A DNA stretch of 64,000 nt from Amycolatopsis jejuensis (GCF_000717335.1 NZ_JNYZ01000016.1:113565-177564); one strand, 5' to 3'. Positions 43,041-52,914 are shown, numbered from the stretch's first letter. Notes: generated by a model from the sequence alone, not told the origin. Translations and numbers: made by a program.

Positions 43041-44381
43041 CGGGGTCCTTCCTTCCCTCGTGCGCCCGTGGTCCGCCGGCACCGGGCAGGGAAGAAGGAG
43101 ATCGCTCGGCAACTCGTGAATCGGGGGTGGGCTCGGCCCTTTCCGCGGACAGGACGCGGCCCCTGCCGCGCGAAGGCCACTGTAGCGCAGGCGGTCGTCG
43201 GGCGGCGGTGATGCGGTGCCAGGAGCGGTGACGTCTGTCTTCCGGCCGGGCTCCGGAAACCGGAGCTTCCGGCGAGGTGGGTGTGAACTGTGTTTTCCAA
43301 TGCTCTGCGGGAAAGATCCGGCAACACGGGATCCGGTGGTTCGGCGCGGTGGCCCGGGTGATGGTGGGGGAGGGGGAAACGGTCGGATGTGGTGGGAGTT
43401 CGGTCAACCGGCTATTCGCTGGGACTGGATATGGCTGGGTGGTTGTTGGATCGGTGGGGGAACGGGCATGTCTGGGTGAACGGGCGTTAACGCCGGATGG
43501 GTGGGGACCGGACACGACGGGTGGGGACCGGACACGTCTGGGCCGATGGTTGTCAGGGTCCGCGAGGTGAGGGCGGACATAGAGGTTAGGGCGGACATAT
43601 CTGGGCGGACGGGCGCCAGCGTCGGATGGGTGAGGTCAGCGCGGCACTGGGCGGTACAGATCAGATCAGCGCGGAGTCGCTGGGCTTGGACGACGCCGCG
43701 GGTTTTGGTGGATAACCGCGGGCCGCTCTTGGAGCACGACCGGAACCACGCCGCCGGGAAGCCCGCCTGCGAGCCTGATCAGCCCACAGCCGAGCCAGCC
43801 CAGCCCGCAGCCGAGCCAGCCACCCACGCCCAGCCAGCCCAGCCAGCCCAGCCACCCACGCCCAGCCAGCCCAGCCACCCACGCCAAGCCAGCCCAGCCA
43901 GCCCAGCCAGGTCAGCTCAGCCAACCCAGCTCAGCTCAGTCAGCCACCCCAGCCAAGCGAGGTCAGCTCAGCTCAGCCAAGCACGTCAGCTCAGTCAGCC
44001 ACCCCAGCCAGGTTGGTCCATCCAGCTAGCTCAGCCCGGTCCACCCAACCCCACCCAAGCCCCGTCCACTCGCCCAAAGAGGAAACAGAGCAAAAAGGAC
44101 TCCCCGTCCACCCCGTCTCACTCTGTGGACACCTGTGCCGAACAACCCAGCCACCGGCCCCGCCCGCGACACTTCCCTTGCCCCGCACCGCATCCCATCT
44201 CCACGCACCAACCGCCCGCCAGCCGGCAGGGGGCCGAGTAGCCGCCGGATTGCCAGGACGTGGCCAACGTGGGGCGCGCGACGGCGGCCCGCCCGGTTAA
44301 ACTCCGGCCCATCCGGGCACAACGGCGTGCGCCGCAGGTAGAGCGTCCTCGATTTCGTGACCAGATAGTGGGAGCTGCATC
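43041..44381. other. Long low-complexity gap before serA
   Basis: No gene is supported over about 1.3 kb. It holds short direct repeats (GTGGGGACCGGACACG at about 43501 and 43522; GGGCGGACATA at about 43570 and 43590), a CAGCC-rich tract (43780-44035), and the serA promoter region with a TAAACT box near 44297. Open frames here are low-complexity Pro/Ala or Gly/Trp chains. Confidence 0.7.
43780..44035. repeat. CAGCC/CAGCT simple-sequence tract
   Basis: About 250 bp built from AGCCCAGCC, ACCCACGCC and CAGCTCAGT words. A block of about 52 bp containing CAGTCAGCCACCCCAGCCA occurs twice (from about 43936 and 43988). This looks like slippage-grown DNA. Confidence 0.85.
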
Positions 44382-45980
44382 GTGACCAAGCCCAGCAAAC
44401 CCGTCGTCCTCATTGCGGAGAAGCTTGCGCCCTCCGTGCTGAGTGTGTTCGGTGACGAGGTAGAGGTCCGGCATGTGGACGGTACCGACCGTCCCGCGCT
44501 GCTCGAGGCGGTGAAGAGCGCCGACGCGCTCCTGGTCCGATCCGCGACCAAGGTCGACGCCGAGGTGCTCGGGGCGACCACTCAGCTGAAGGTCGTCGCG
44601 CGGGCCGGGGTCGGGCTGGACAACGTCGAGGTTCCGGCCGCCACCGAGCGTGGCGTGCTGGTGGTCAACGCGCCGACGTCGAACATCGTTTCCGCCGCTG
44701 AGCACGCCGTTGCGCTGCTGCTCTCCGTCGCGCGCCGGGTGCCTGCGGCCGACCAGAGCCTGCGGGGCGGGGCGTGGAAGCGCAGCTCGTACTCGGGCGT
44801 CGAGATCAACGGCAAGACGATCGGCGTCGTCGGGCTCGGCAAGATCGGGCAGCTGTTCAGCCAGCGGCTCGCCGCGTTCGGCACCAAGATCATCGCGTAC
44901 GACCCCTACGTCTCGGCCGCGCGCGCCGGCCAGCTGGGCATCGAGCTGGTCACCCTCGACGAGCTGCTCGAACGCGCCGACGCGATCTCCATCCACCTGC
45001 CGAAGACGCCGGAAACCAAGGGCCTCATCGACGCCGAGGCGCTCAAGAAGACCAAGCCCGGCGTGATCATCGTCAACGCGGCCCGCGGTGGACTGATCGT
45101 CGAGGAGGCGCTGGCCGACTCGATCCGCAGCGGCCACGTCGGCGGCGCGGGCATCGACGTTTTCGTCACCGAGCCGACCACCGAGAGCCCGCTGTTCGAC
45201 CTGCCGAACGTCGTGGTCACGCCGCACCTCGGCGCGTCCACCGCCGAGGCGCAGGACCGTGCGGGCACCGACGTCGCCCGGTCCGTGCTGCTGGCGCTGC
45301 GCGGCGACTTCGTGCCGGACGCGGTCAACGTGTCCGGCGGTGGCGCGGTCGGCGAGCACGTGCGGCCGTACCTGGCGCTCACGCAGAAGCTCGGCCAGGT
45401 GCTCACCGCGCTGAACCCGAAGGCGCCGACGTCGGTGACCGTCACCGTCAAGGGCGAGCTGACCAGCGAGGACACCTCGGTGCTGCAGCTGGCGGCGCTG
45501 CGTGGCCTGTTCGCCGGCGTGGTCGACGACCAGGTCACCTTCGTCAACGCACCGCGGCTCGCCGAGGAGCTCGGGGTGCAGGTGGAGCTCGTGACCGAGT
45601 CGGAGAGCCCCAAGTTCCGCAGCCTGGTCACCGTGCGCGCGGTGCACGGCGACGGCGCGACGCTCACCGTGTCCGGGTCGGTCACCGGCAAGGACGAGGT
45701 CGAGAAGATCGTCGAGGTCAACGGCAGGCACTTCGACCTGCGCGCCGAGGGCGACGTGCTGCTGCTCGAGTACCCGGACCGCCCCGGCGTGATGGGCCGC
45801 GTCGGCACTCTGCTGGGCGAAGCCGGGATCAACATCGAGGCGGCACAGATCAGCCAGACCACCGACGGGTCCGACGCGGTGATGCTGCTGCGCGTCGACC
45901 GGCACGTGGACAGCAACGTCCTCGAGCCGATCGGGGCCACCGTCGGCGCGCACACCATCCGCGCGGTCGACTTCAGCTAG
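44382..45980 (+). CDS. serA: D-3-phosphoglycerate dehydrogenase
   Basis: A 532-residue type 1 enzyme. The NAD motif is VVGLGKIGQLFSQRL near residue 150; catalytic residues lie in NAARGGLIVEE, IDVFVTEP and TPHLGAST. An intervening domain (about 320-450) and a C-terminal ACT domain (YPDRPGVMGRVGTLLGEAG) follow, as in mycobacterial SerA1. It starts serine synthesis and is feedback-regulated by serine. GTG 44382 has GGGAG 10 nt upstream. Confidence 0.96.
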   Translation: MTKPSKPVVLIAEKLAPSVLSVFGDEVEVRHVDGTDRPALLEAVKSADALLVRSATKVDAEVLGATTQLKVVARAGVGLDNVEVPAATERGVLVVNAPTSNIVSAAEHAVALLLSVARRVPAADQSLRGGAWKRSSYSGVEINGKTIGVVGLGKIGQLFSQRLAAFGTKIIAYDPYVSAARAGQLGIELVTLDELLERADAISIHLPKTPETKGLIDAEALKKTKPGVIIVNAARGGLIVEEALADSIRSGHVGGAGIDVFVTEPTTESPLFDLPNVVVTPHLGASTAEAQDRAGTDVARSVLLALRGDFVPDAVNVSGGGAVGEHVRPYLALTQKLGQVLTALNPKAPTSVTVTVKGELTSEDTSVLQLAALRGLFAGVVDDQVTFVNAPRLAEELGVQVELVTESESPKFRSLVTVRAVHGDGATLTVSGSVTGKDEVEKIVEVNGRHFDLRAEGDVLLLEYPDRPGVMGRVGTLLGEAGINIEAAQISQTTDGSDAVMLLRVDRHVDSNVLEPIGATVGAHTIRAVDFS

Positions 45981-45989
45981 ACCCGGAAG

Positions 45990-46030
45990 ACGGCCCCTTT
46001 CCCCGTCCGGGGGAAGGGGCCGTCTTGTTT
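45990..46030 (+). terminator. Terminator of serA
   Basis: A 15-bp near-perfect stem, ACGGCCCCTTTCCCC (45990-46004) with GGGGGAAGGGGCCGT (46009-46023), a 4-nt loop, then CTTGTTTGTT. It begins 9 nt after the stop. Confidence 0.9.
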
Positions 46031-46227
46031 GTTCACCCGTACCGGCAACATTCGCATAACGGAGCTTTTTCCGCACGAAAGTAGGTGTTTCGGGCGGCTA
46101 GGTTCTTGCCGCGAGGCTGAACCACGCGCCGTGAGAGCACGGTGCGGCGCCGGTGCTCACCCGTCGGGGGTGCTTGTGGTGGGGAGTGCGGGCAGGTCGT
46201 GATCCGGGCCTCGAGAAGGGGTTACTG

Positions 46228-49200
46228 ATGAGCAGAACCCGGTTGCCCGGGTGGGTCGCCCGATCGGTGGTCGTGGGCTCCGTGGTGGTACTGGCGGCGG
46301 CGGTCGCCGGGGTGCCTTCGGCGTCCGCGCAGGGGGCACCTCTGGCCGAGCCGGTCGCCCCGGCCAAGGTCGACGCGGGCAAGGTCCAGGGCAAGCTCTC
46401 GCCGCGGCTGAGCGCCGCGCAGGGGCAGATCACCGCGTTCGTCGAGCTGGCCAAAAAGCCCGCTGTCGACGCGTTCAAGGCCGAAGAGGGCAAGGGCAAG
46501 GAGAAGGCCAAGGAGGCCGCGAAAGCGGCGAAGGCCGAGGTCGCGGCGGCGGTCAGCTCCGTGGTCGGCCAGCTGCGGTCCGCGGATGCCGGGACCAAGC
46601 TGGTCACGCAGACGGCCAACGCCATCGCCGGTGCCGTGGTCACCGCGGACGCGGCCGAGATCCGCCAGCTCGCCGAGCGCCCGGACGTCGTGTCGGTGCG
46701 CACGGTCGTGCCGAAAAACCGCACCAACGCAAGCTCCGAGCAGCTCACGAACACCCTCGTCAGCTGGCAGAAAACCGGCAAGCTCGGCGACAACATCCGC
46801 GTCGGCGTGATCGACGATGGCATCGACTACACCCACGCCGACTTCGGCGGCCCCGGTACGCCCGAGGCGTACAAATCGATGGACCGCACCAAGCCGTCGC
46901 CGCTCTTCCCGAGCGCCAAGGTGGTCGGCGGGACCGACCTCGTCGGCGACGACTACGACTCCGCGGGCAAGACCGGATCGCCGACGCCCAAACCGGACCC
47001 CAACCCGATCGCGTGCGGCGAGCACGGCACGCACGTCGCGGGCACGATCGGCGGCTTCGGCGTCAACGCCGACGGCAGCACGTTCACCGGCGACTACCGG
47101 AAGCTGGACAAGCAGTCCCTCGACGCCATGCGGATCGGGCCGGGTACCGCGCCGAAGGCATTGCTGTACGCGATCAAGGTGTTCGGCTGCAAGGGTTCCA
47201 CCAACGTCACCGCGCAGGCGCTCGACTGGGCGCTCGACCCCGACGGTGACGGCGACTTCACCGACCACCTCGACGTCGTGAACCTTTCGCTGGGCAGCGA
47301 CTTCGGCGCACCGGACGACCCCGACTCGCTGTTCGTCCGCAAGCTCGCGCAGAACAACGTCCTGCCGGTGATCTCGGCGGGCAACGGCGGCGACATCAAC
47401 GACATCGCCGGTTCGCCGGGCAACACCCCGGAGGCGCTCACCGTGGCCAGCAGCCGCGACGCGGGCGAGCTGCGGGACGCCATCGAGGTCAAGGCGCCGG
47501 TCGCCGGACAGCAGCCGGGGCAGTACAGCCAGGACTTCACCGGGTACGACACGCTCGACCTCACCGCGCCGGTGGTCCCGATCTCGGCGGCCAACAACGC
47601 GGGTTGCACCGCCTATTCCGCCGAGGACAAGGCGAAGGTCGCGGGCAAGATCGTCTGGCTGGAATGGGACGACAACGACGCCACGCGCGCCTGTGGCTCC
47701 GCGGCGCGGGCCAACAACGCACAGGCGGCAGGCGCCAAAGGTGCGCTGCTTTCGTCCACTTTGGAGCATTTCGGGGCGGGTATCGCGGGTAACGCGGCCG
47801 TGCCGATGTTCCAGCTCACCGGCAAGGCCACGCAGGCGGTACGGCCGGGCCTGACCGCCGGAACCCTCAGCGTGCGCCTGTTCGGCGCCGGACGGACGAC
47901 GCTGCAGACCTACGACCAGTCCATTGTGGACACCCCGAGCTCGTTCACTTCGCGGGGCGGGCGCGGTCCGTCGGTCAAGCCGGACGTCGCGGCGCCTGGC
48001 GACACGATCACGTCGGCGTTCCGCGGCAGTGGCAACGGACGGCTGGTCATTTCGGGCACGTCGATGGCGGCGCCGCACACGTCGGGGATCACAGCGCTGG
48101 TCCGCCAGGCGCATCCGGACTGGAGCGTGGAGGAGGTCAAGGCGGACGTCGTCGGCACGGCGGTGCATGACATCAACGACGGCGCCGGGCACGTCTACGG
48201 CCCGCAGCGGGTCGGCGCGGGCCGGATCGACGCGAAAGCCGCGCTGGACAACCAGGTTCTCGCATATGTGCAGGACGACCCGGGCGCGGTGAGCGTCACG
48301 TTCGGCACGGTCGAGGCGGGTGGTCCGGTCACACTTTCGAAGACCATCAAGGTGGTCAACAAGGGTGTGAAGCCGGTCGAGTACTCGGTGGGCTACGAGG
48401 CGGTCAACAACCTGCCGGGTGTCGAGTACACAGTGGACCAGAGCTCGGTGAAGCTGAACCCGCGCGGCGTCGCGAAGGTGAAGGTGACGCTGAAGATCAC
48501 CGACCCGAAGGCGCTGCGCAAGGTGCTCGACCCGACGATGGCGTCCGCGCAGGCCGGGCTGGCCAGGCAGTTCGTGGCCGACGCCTCGGGCCGCGTCGCG
48601 TTCACCCCGAAGAACGGCACGACCGTGCCGCTGCGGGTGGCTGTGTACTCGGCGCCGAAGCCGGTTTCGGCGATCACCACGCCGGGTGGTGTGCGGTTCG
48701 GCCCGAGTGCCGACCAGGCGGTGCTGAACCTGGGCGGCAAGGGCGTCGACCAGGGCAGCGGCGCTCAGCGGTACCGCTCGCTGATCAGTGTGCTCGAGCT
48801 GCAGGCCGAATCGCCACAGCTGCCTGAGTGCGACGCGAACGTCACGGCCGACTGCACGCTCAACCGCACTGCCAAGGGCGGCGACCTGAGGTATATCGGT
48901 GCGGCGTCCACCGCCCCGCTCGCCAAGGCGCAGGGGGAGCCGGAGAACGCGGTGCTGGCGTTCGGGATCACGACGTGGAGCGATTTCGCGAACCTCGGCA
49001 GCAACACGGTGCCGTTCGTGGACATCGACACCACCGGTGACGGCAAGCCGGACTTCGAAACCTTCGTGACGAAGGCGACGGGGACCGACGTGCTGCTGGT
49101 CAACACGGTGTCGCTGACCAAGCCCGGCTTCCCGTCGGTCGATCTGCAGGCGATCAACGGACAGCTCGGCGACGTCGACACGAATGTGTTCGACTCCAAC

Positions 49201-49563
49201 GTGATGGTGCTGCCGGTCAGCATCGCCGCGCTCGGGATCGACCCGAAGAAGCCGACGCACCGGATCAGCTACACGGTCGGCACCAGCGGGTACTACGTTG
49301 CGCCGGGTACCACGAACGGGTTGATCGACCAGGTGAGCACGCCGCTGTCGTTCGACGCGCTCGCGCCGGCGTACTCGGTACAGGGTGGCGGCGACGCGGC
49401 GCTGGGTTATGTCGCGAAGCCGGGTACAGCTCTGGTGGTCAACCGCAACAAGGCCGCCGTCGCCGGGGACAAGGCGAAGGGCCTGCTGGCAATCGAACAC
49501 CACAACGCGGCCGGGCAGCGCGCTTCGGTCGTGCGGATCGAATCGGCGGTTCCACGCGGCTGA
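46228..49563 (+). CDS. Secreted subtilisin-like serine protease (S8)
   Basis: A 1111-residue exported protease. A signal peptide ends at about residue 34 (PSASA). A Lys/Ala/Glu-rich propeptide follows (about 45-170). The catalytic triad is D196 in VIDDGIDYTH, H266 in HGTHVAGT and S612 in SGTSMAAPHTSG. A PA domain is inserted between His and Ser (about 440-560). A large C-terminal beta-rich region includes fibronectin-like repeats. It probably degrades external protein. GAAGGGG precedes ATG 46228. It sits between serA and leuB, which are neighbours in mycobacteria, so it is an insertion. Confidence 0.93.
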   Translation: MSRTRLPGWVARSVVVGSVVVLAAAVAGVPSASAQGAPLAEPVAPAKVDAGKVQGKLSPRLSAAQGQITAFVELAKKPAVDAFKAEEGKGKEKAKEAAKAAKAEVAAAVSSVVGQLRSADAGTKLVTQTANAIAGAVVTADAAEIRQLAERPDVVSVRTVVPKNRTNASSEQLTNTLVSWQKTGKLGDNIRVGVIDDGIDYTHADFGGPGTPEAYKSMDRTKPSPLFPSAKVVGGTDLVGDDYDSAGKTGSPTPKPDPNPIACGEHGTHVAGTIGGFGVNADGSTFTGDYRKLDKQSLDAMRIGPGTAPKALLYAIKVFGCKGSTNVTAQALDWALDPDGDGDFTDHLDVVNLSLGSDFGAPDDPDSLFVRKLAQNNVLPVISAGNGGDINDIAGSPGNTPEALTVASSRDAGELRDAIEVKAPVAGQQPGQYSQDFTGYDTLDLTAPVVPISAANNAGCTAYSAEDKAKVAGKIVWLEWDDNDATRACGSAARANNAQAAGAKGALLSSTLEHFGAGIAGNAAVPMFQLTGKATQAVRPGLTAGTLSVRLFGAGRTTLQTYDQSIVDTPSSFTSRGGRGPSVKPDVAAPGDTITSAFRGSGNGRLVISGTSMAAPHTSGITALVRQAHPDWSVEEVKADVVGTAVHDINDGAGHVYGPQRVGAGRIDAKAALDNQVLAYVQDDPGAVSVTFGTVEAGGPVTLSKTIKVVNKGVKPVEYSVGYEAVNNLPGVEYTVDQSSVKLNPRGVAKVKVTLKITDPKALRKVLDPTMASAQAGLARQFVADASGRVAFTPKNGTTVPLRVAVYSAPKPVSAITTPGGVRFGPSADQAVLNLGGKGVDQGSGAQRYRSLISVLELQAESPQLPECDANVTADCTLNRTAKGGDLRYIGAASTAPLAKAQGEPENAVLAFGITTWSDFANLGSNTVPFVDIDTTGDGKPDFETFVTKATGTDVLLVNTVSLTKPGFPSVDLQAINGQLGDVDTNVFDSNVMVLPVSIAALGIDPKKPTHRISYTVGTSGYYVAPGTTNGLIDQVSTPLSFDALAPAYSVQGGGDAALGYVAKPGTALVVNRNKAAVAGDKAKGLLAIEHHNAAGQRASVVRIESAVPRG

Positions 49564-49623
49564 CGCTTCACCCGTTCAGGGGAACTTGACCTGCGCCGCG
49601 GAAGTGGCCGCATTTCGGGACGC

Positions 49624-49666
49624 GGGGGCTTTCCCAGGCTGTCCGGCCTGGGAAAGCCCCCGTTTC
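49624..49666 (+). terminator. Terminator of the S8 protease gene
   Basis: A perfect 16-bp stem, GGGGGCTTTCCCAGGC (49624-49639) and GCCTGGGAAAGCCCCC (49646-49661), with a 6-nt loop, then GTTTCC. Confidence 0.88.
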
Positions 49667-49780
49667 CGTTCCCCCGAACAGGTGTCTCACCCTGTGGGAG
49701 GATGCGGCATAAGGGTGGTGCGGGTACGGCGGCCTGTCTACGGCCGGTAACCTTCCGCTGCTGGCGTTTTTGTGCGAATG

Positions 49781-49802
49781 GGCCATCGGTGCGCCGATGG
49801 CC
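49781..49802 (+). promoter_or_regulatory. Hairpin in the leuB 5' untranslated region
   Basis: A perfect 9-bp stem, GGCCATCGG (49781-49789) and CCGATGGCC (49794-49802), with a 4-nt loop, ends 8 nt before the leuB GGAGGTG site (49811-49817). A TAACCT -10 box at 49748-49753 puts it in the transcript. It could affect translation, but no alternative fold or U-tract was seen. Confidence 0.55.
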
Positions 49803-49822
49803 TGGTCTACGGAGGTGTGTGG

Positions 49823-50863
49823 ATGCGGCTCGCGGTGATCCCAGGGGACGGGATCGGGCCCGAGGTGGTCTCCGAGGCGCTCAAGGTGCTCGGTGAGGTA
49901 GCACCGACGGCGGAGATCACGAACTACGACCTCGGTGCCTCGCGGTGGCACGCCACCGGGGAGCTGCTCCCGGAGTCGGTGCTCGGCGAGCTGCGCCAGC
50001 ACGACGCGATCCTGCTCGGCGCGGTCGGCGACCCGACGGTGCCCAGCGGCATCCTCGAGCGCGGCCTGCTGCTGCGGCTGCGGTTCGAGCTGGACCACCA
50101 CGTCAACCTGCGCCCCGCGCGGCTGTACCCGGGGGTGCGCGGCCCGCTGGCCGACCCCGGTGACGTCGACATGGTCGTGGTGCGCGAAGGCACCGAAGGC
50201 CCGTACGCGGGCAACGGTGGTCTGCTGCGCAAGGACACCGAACACGAGATCGCCACCGAGGTCAGCGTGAACACGGCCTTCGGCGTGCGGCGCGTGGTGG
50301 CCGACGCGTTCAACCGTGCCGAGGAGCGGCCGCGCAAGCACCTCACGCTCGTCCACAAGACCAACGTGCTGGAGCATGCGGGTTCGCTGTGGTCGCGGAT
50401 CGTCGAGGAGGTGTCGCTGGAGCACCCGGAGGTCACCGTCGCGTACTCGCACGTGGACGCCGCGACCATCCACCTGGTCACCGACCCGTCGAGGTTCGAC
50501 GTGATCGTCACCGACAACCTCTTCGGCGACATCATCACGGACCTGGCAGCCGCGGTCACCGGCGGCATCGGCCTCGCCGCGAGCGGGAACCTCGACATCA
50601 CCCGCCGCAACCCGAGCATGTTCGAGCCGGTGCACGGCAGCGCCCCGGACATCGCAGGCCAGGGCCTGGCCGACCCGACCGCCGCAGTGCTGTCGGTGTC
50701 GCTCCTGATGGACCACGTTGGCCAGAAGGAAGCGGCGCGGCGCATCGAGGCCTCGGTGGCCTTCGACCTCGCCACGCGCGACCAGTCCTCGCCGGGCGCC
50801 ACCCAGGCAATCGGCGACCGGCTCGCCGCGCTCGTCTCGTCGAACGTCCGCACGGCCGGCTGA
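49823..50863 (+). CDS. leuB: 3-isopropylmalate dehydrogenase
   Basis: A 346-residue enzyme. It starts [20 protein letters not shown] and has the metal/cofactor signature [20 protein letters not shown] near residue 230. It oxidises 3-isopropylmalate for leucine synthesis. This shorter actinobacterial form matches LeuB of mycobacteria. ATG 49823 follows GGAGGTG. Mutually supportive context: other branched-chain genes in this window. Confidence 0.96.
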   Translation: MRLAVIPGDGIGPEVVSEALKVLGEVAPTAEITNYDLGASRWHATGELLPESVLGELRQHDAILLGAVGDPTVPSGILERGLLLRLRFELDHHVNLRPARLYPGVRGPLADPGDVDMVVVREGTEGPYAGNGGLLRKDTEHEIATEVSVNTAFGVRRVVADAFNRAEERPRKHLTLVHKTNVLEHAGSLWSRIVEEVSLEHPEVTVAYSHVDAATIHLVTDPSRFDVIVTDNLFGDIITDLAAAVTGGIGLAASGNLDITRRNPSMFEPVHGSAPDIAGQGLADPTAAVLSVSLLMDHVGQKEAARRIEASVAFDLATRDQSSPGATQAIGDRLAALVSSNVRTAG

Positions 50864-50874
50864 CCCCGGCTTTT

Positions 50875-50983
50875 CGAACCCCCGCCGCGGAAGACCGGTC
50901 GAAATCCGGCGCTGACCCGCAACGGTAGGCCTTCGCCCCAGCTTTTGGGACCCGAAGGCGAGCCCGACACCGGCGGGGGCTCG
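50875..50983 (+). promoter_or_regulatory. Cobalamin (B12) riboswitch
   Basis: The conserved core is present: GGAAGACCGGTCGAAATCCGG then GCTGACCCGCAACGGTA, followed by GGCGAGCCCGACACCGG at the 3' side. The P1 helix pairs CCCCCGCCG (50879-50887) with CGGCGGGGG (50971-50979). It lies between leuB and a BtuCDF-like importer, fitting B12-dependent control of uptake. The 3' strand of P1 overlaps a GGGGG-CTCGA-CCCCC-TTTT hairpin (50975-50993). Confidence 0.92.
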
Positions 50984-51012
50984 ACCCCCTTTTCGACCTG
51001 TCCTTTCCCGTC

Positions 51013-52914
51013 GTGGTCTGCGGGAGACGACACCCCGCCGTTTTCCTCGACGCAGGCGGCTGCCGTCTTTTACCCCGCGGGCCCGGTACTTCGATTGGGT
51101 CTCCGCTGGTGTCGTCTTCCTCTCGCAAGCCCTCTGACCGATTTGGTGCACCTTCCGGTTTTGACGGTGGGGAGGTCGGTGGGTTGCCTTTCGACGGCGA
51201 GACTCGGGGTGGCTCTGGGGGCGAGGCTGAGTCGCCTTCGGTTGGTGAGGTTGGGGGTGCCGCCTCTAGGGGCGAGGGTGGGTCGCCTTCGGGTGACGAG
51301 ATTCGGCGGGTCTCTGGCGGCGAGGATGGGTTGTCTCCGGGCGGCGAGACTCGGGGTGCCTCTGGCGGTAGCCGGAGTTCGCCATCCAGCGGCGGCGGTC
51401 GCATTTCGTCGTCCAGCGGCGACGCCCGCGGTGTTTCGCCTTTCATCGGCGATGGCGGTAATGGTTCGCCTCCTCCAGGCGAGGTCCTCGATGATTCGCC
51501 TTCCAGCGGCGAGGGCGAAGGCACTTCACCTTCGCGCGGCGAGTCCCAGTCCGACCGGAGAGCGTGGTCGTCAGGGGGCGAGTCCTCAGCCGGGAGGCAG
51601 TCGTCGTCGCCGGGTGGCGAACCTGGGGGCGAGTGGCGGACGTCGGCGGCGGGCGATGAACCCCGAGGTGGTCGTCAGGCGTCAGTGCCAGATGGCGAGC
51701 CCCAAGGTGGGCGGCGGGCGTCGCCGCTAGGTGGCGAGTCTCAAGGTGGGCGGCGGGCGTCGCCAGTAGTTGGCGAGCATCGAGGTGGGCGGCAGGCATC
51801 GCTGCCGGGTGGTGAGTCTCAAGGTGGGCGGCGGGCGTCCCCAGGTGGTGAAGTCCTGGTCGAGGGTGTTGCCGTTCAGCGGCGACGGCGTCTTGCACCG
51901 GTTCTTGCCGGGCTCGTGGTGGTGTTGGTCGGGTCTGTGGTGGTCGCCGTCGGGATTGGGACTGTTGCGGTGCCCGTCACTCATACGTGGGGGTTTCTCC
52001 GCGCCGGGCTGTTCGGCGGGACGATCGGTCCGGACGACGTGGCTCAGTATCGGATCATCTGGGACCTCCGGCTGCCCCGGGTTCTGCTTGCGGTGATCGT
52101 CGGCGCGGGGCTGGCGACCGTCGGGGTCGCGATTCAAGCGATGGTCCGCAACGCGCTTGCCGAGCCGTACGTCCTGGGTATCTCGTCCGGGGCGTCGGTC
52201 GGGGCGACTGCGGTCACGTTGTTCGGGGTTTTCGCCTCGTTTGGGATCTACGCCTTGTCAGTCGGTGCGTTCCTGGCTGCGCTCGGCGCGACGCTGATCG
52301 TCTACCTTGTCGCCCGTACGCGGCAAGGGCTTACCCCGCTGCGGTTGGTGCTCACCGGAACGACATTGTCGTACGGGTTTTTCGCCATCACCACCGTGGT
52401 CGTCTTCCAAGCGCCGAACGGGGAGGCCGCGCGGTCGGCGCTCTTCTGGCTTCTCGGCAGTCTCGCGGGCGCCAACTGGGGCACGCTGCCGATCGCCGCG
52501 ATTGTGGTGTCCGCCGGTGTTCTCCTGTTGTGGGCACTCGCCGGGCGGCTCAATGCGCTTGCCATGGGCGACGAAGCGGCGACCACCCTCGGGGTCGACG
52601 TCGCGAAGTTGCGCGCCTTGCTGTTCATCGTCAGCGCGGCCATGACGGGAGTCCTGGTCGCGGTGAGTGGCGCGATCGGATTCGTCGGGCTGATCCTGCC
52701 GCATCTGGTCCGTCTCGTCGTCGGCGCCGATCACCGCCGGGTCCTGGCCGTTGCGCCGCTGGCCGGTGCGGTTTTCCTGGTGTGGGTGGACGTCGCGGCG
52801 CGCGTGCTCGCCGCGCCTGAGGAACTCCCGATCGGCGTGCTTACGGCAGCCGTTGGCGTCCCGGCGTTCTTGCTCCTCATGCGCCGGCGCGCGTACGTGT
52901 TCGGAGGCGCGTGA
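51013..52914 (+). CDS. btuC: BtuC/FecCD-type permease with a repeat-coded N-terminal region
   Basis: The permease domain starts near residue 290 and has about ten helices. FecCD signatures include RLPRVLLAVIVGAGLATVGV, LGISSGASVGA and SGAIGFVGLILPHLVRL. It forms the membrane channel for a cobalamin importer with the next two genes, below a B12 riboswitch. Before the domain, about 285 residues are Ser/Pro/Gly/Glu repeats built from the dispersed palindrome. The true start is uncertain: GTG 51013 is the first codon, TTG near 51184 follows GGGGAGG, and no good start lies just before the first helix. Normal permeases are about 340 residues. Confidence 0.8.
   Translation: MVCGRRHPAVFLDAGGCRLLPRGPGTSIGSPLVSSSSRKPSDRFGAPSGFDGGEVGGLPFDGETRGGSGGEAESPSVGEVGGAASRGEGGSPSGDEIRRVSGGEDGLSPGGETRGASGGSRSSPSSGGGRISSSSGDARGVSPFIGDGGNGSPPPGEVLDDSPSSGEGEGTSPSRGESQSDRRAWSSGGESSAGRQSSSPGGEPGGEWRTSAAGDEPRGGRQASVPDGEPQGGRRASPLGGESQGGRRASPVVGEHRGGRQASLPGGESQGGRRASPGGEVLVEGVAVQRRRRLAPVLAGLVVVLVGSVVVAVGIGTVAVPVTHTWGFLRAGLFGGTIGPDDVAQYRIIWDLRLPRVLLAVIVGAGLATVGVAIQAMVRNALAEPYVLGISSGASVGATAVTLFGVFASFGIYALSVGAFLAALGATLIVYLVARTRQGLTPLRLVLTGTTLSYGFFAITTVVVFQAPNGEAARSALFWLLGSLAGANWGTLPIAAIVVSAGVLLLWALAGRLNALAMGDEAATTLGVDVAKLRALLFIVSAAMTGVLVAVSGAIGFVGLILPHLVRLVVGADHRRVLAVAPLAGAVFLVWVDVAARVLAAPEELPIGVLTAAVGVPAFLLLMRRRAYVFGGA
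51177..51886. repeat. Palindrome-derived repeats before the BtuC domain
   Basis: Many TCGCC-N6-8-GGCGA copies occur, at irregular but in-frame spacing up to about 51530 (S-P-x-x-G-E/D), then a regular 39-bp array (51600-51850, GExxGGRRASPxG). The last copy at 51868-51886 (GTTGCCGTTCAGCGGCGAC) encodes the residues just before the first membrane helix. Confidence 0.85.

Noticed and set aside
43041..44381. Small genes in the gap before serA
   Set aside because: All frames are low-complexity and depend on simple repeats; no ribosome-binding site plus family signal was found.
46222..49503. 1093-residue open frame antisense to the subtilase
   Set aside because: It is an Arg/Val/Leu-rich shadow caused by high GC at third positions; the sense frame has a complete catalytic triad and signal peptide.
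49754..49800. Leu-rich leader peptide for leuB (CTG CTG GCG TTT TTG)
   Set aside because: It would need a CTG start and has no stop before the leuB ribosome-binding site.
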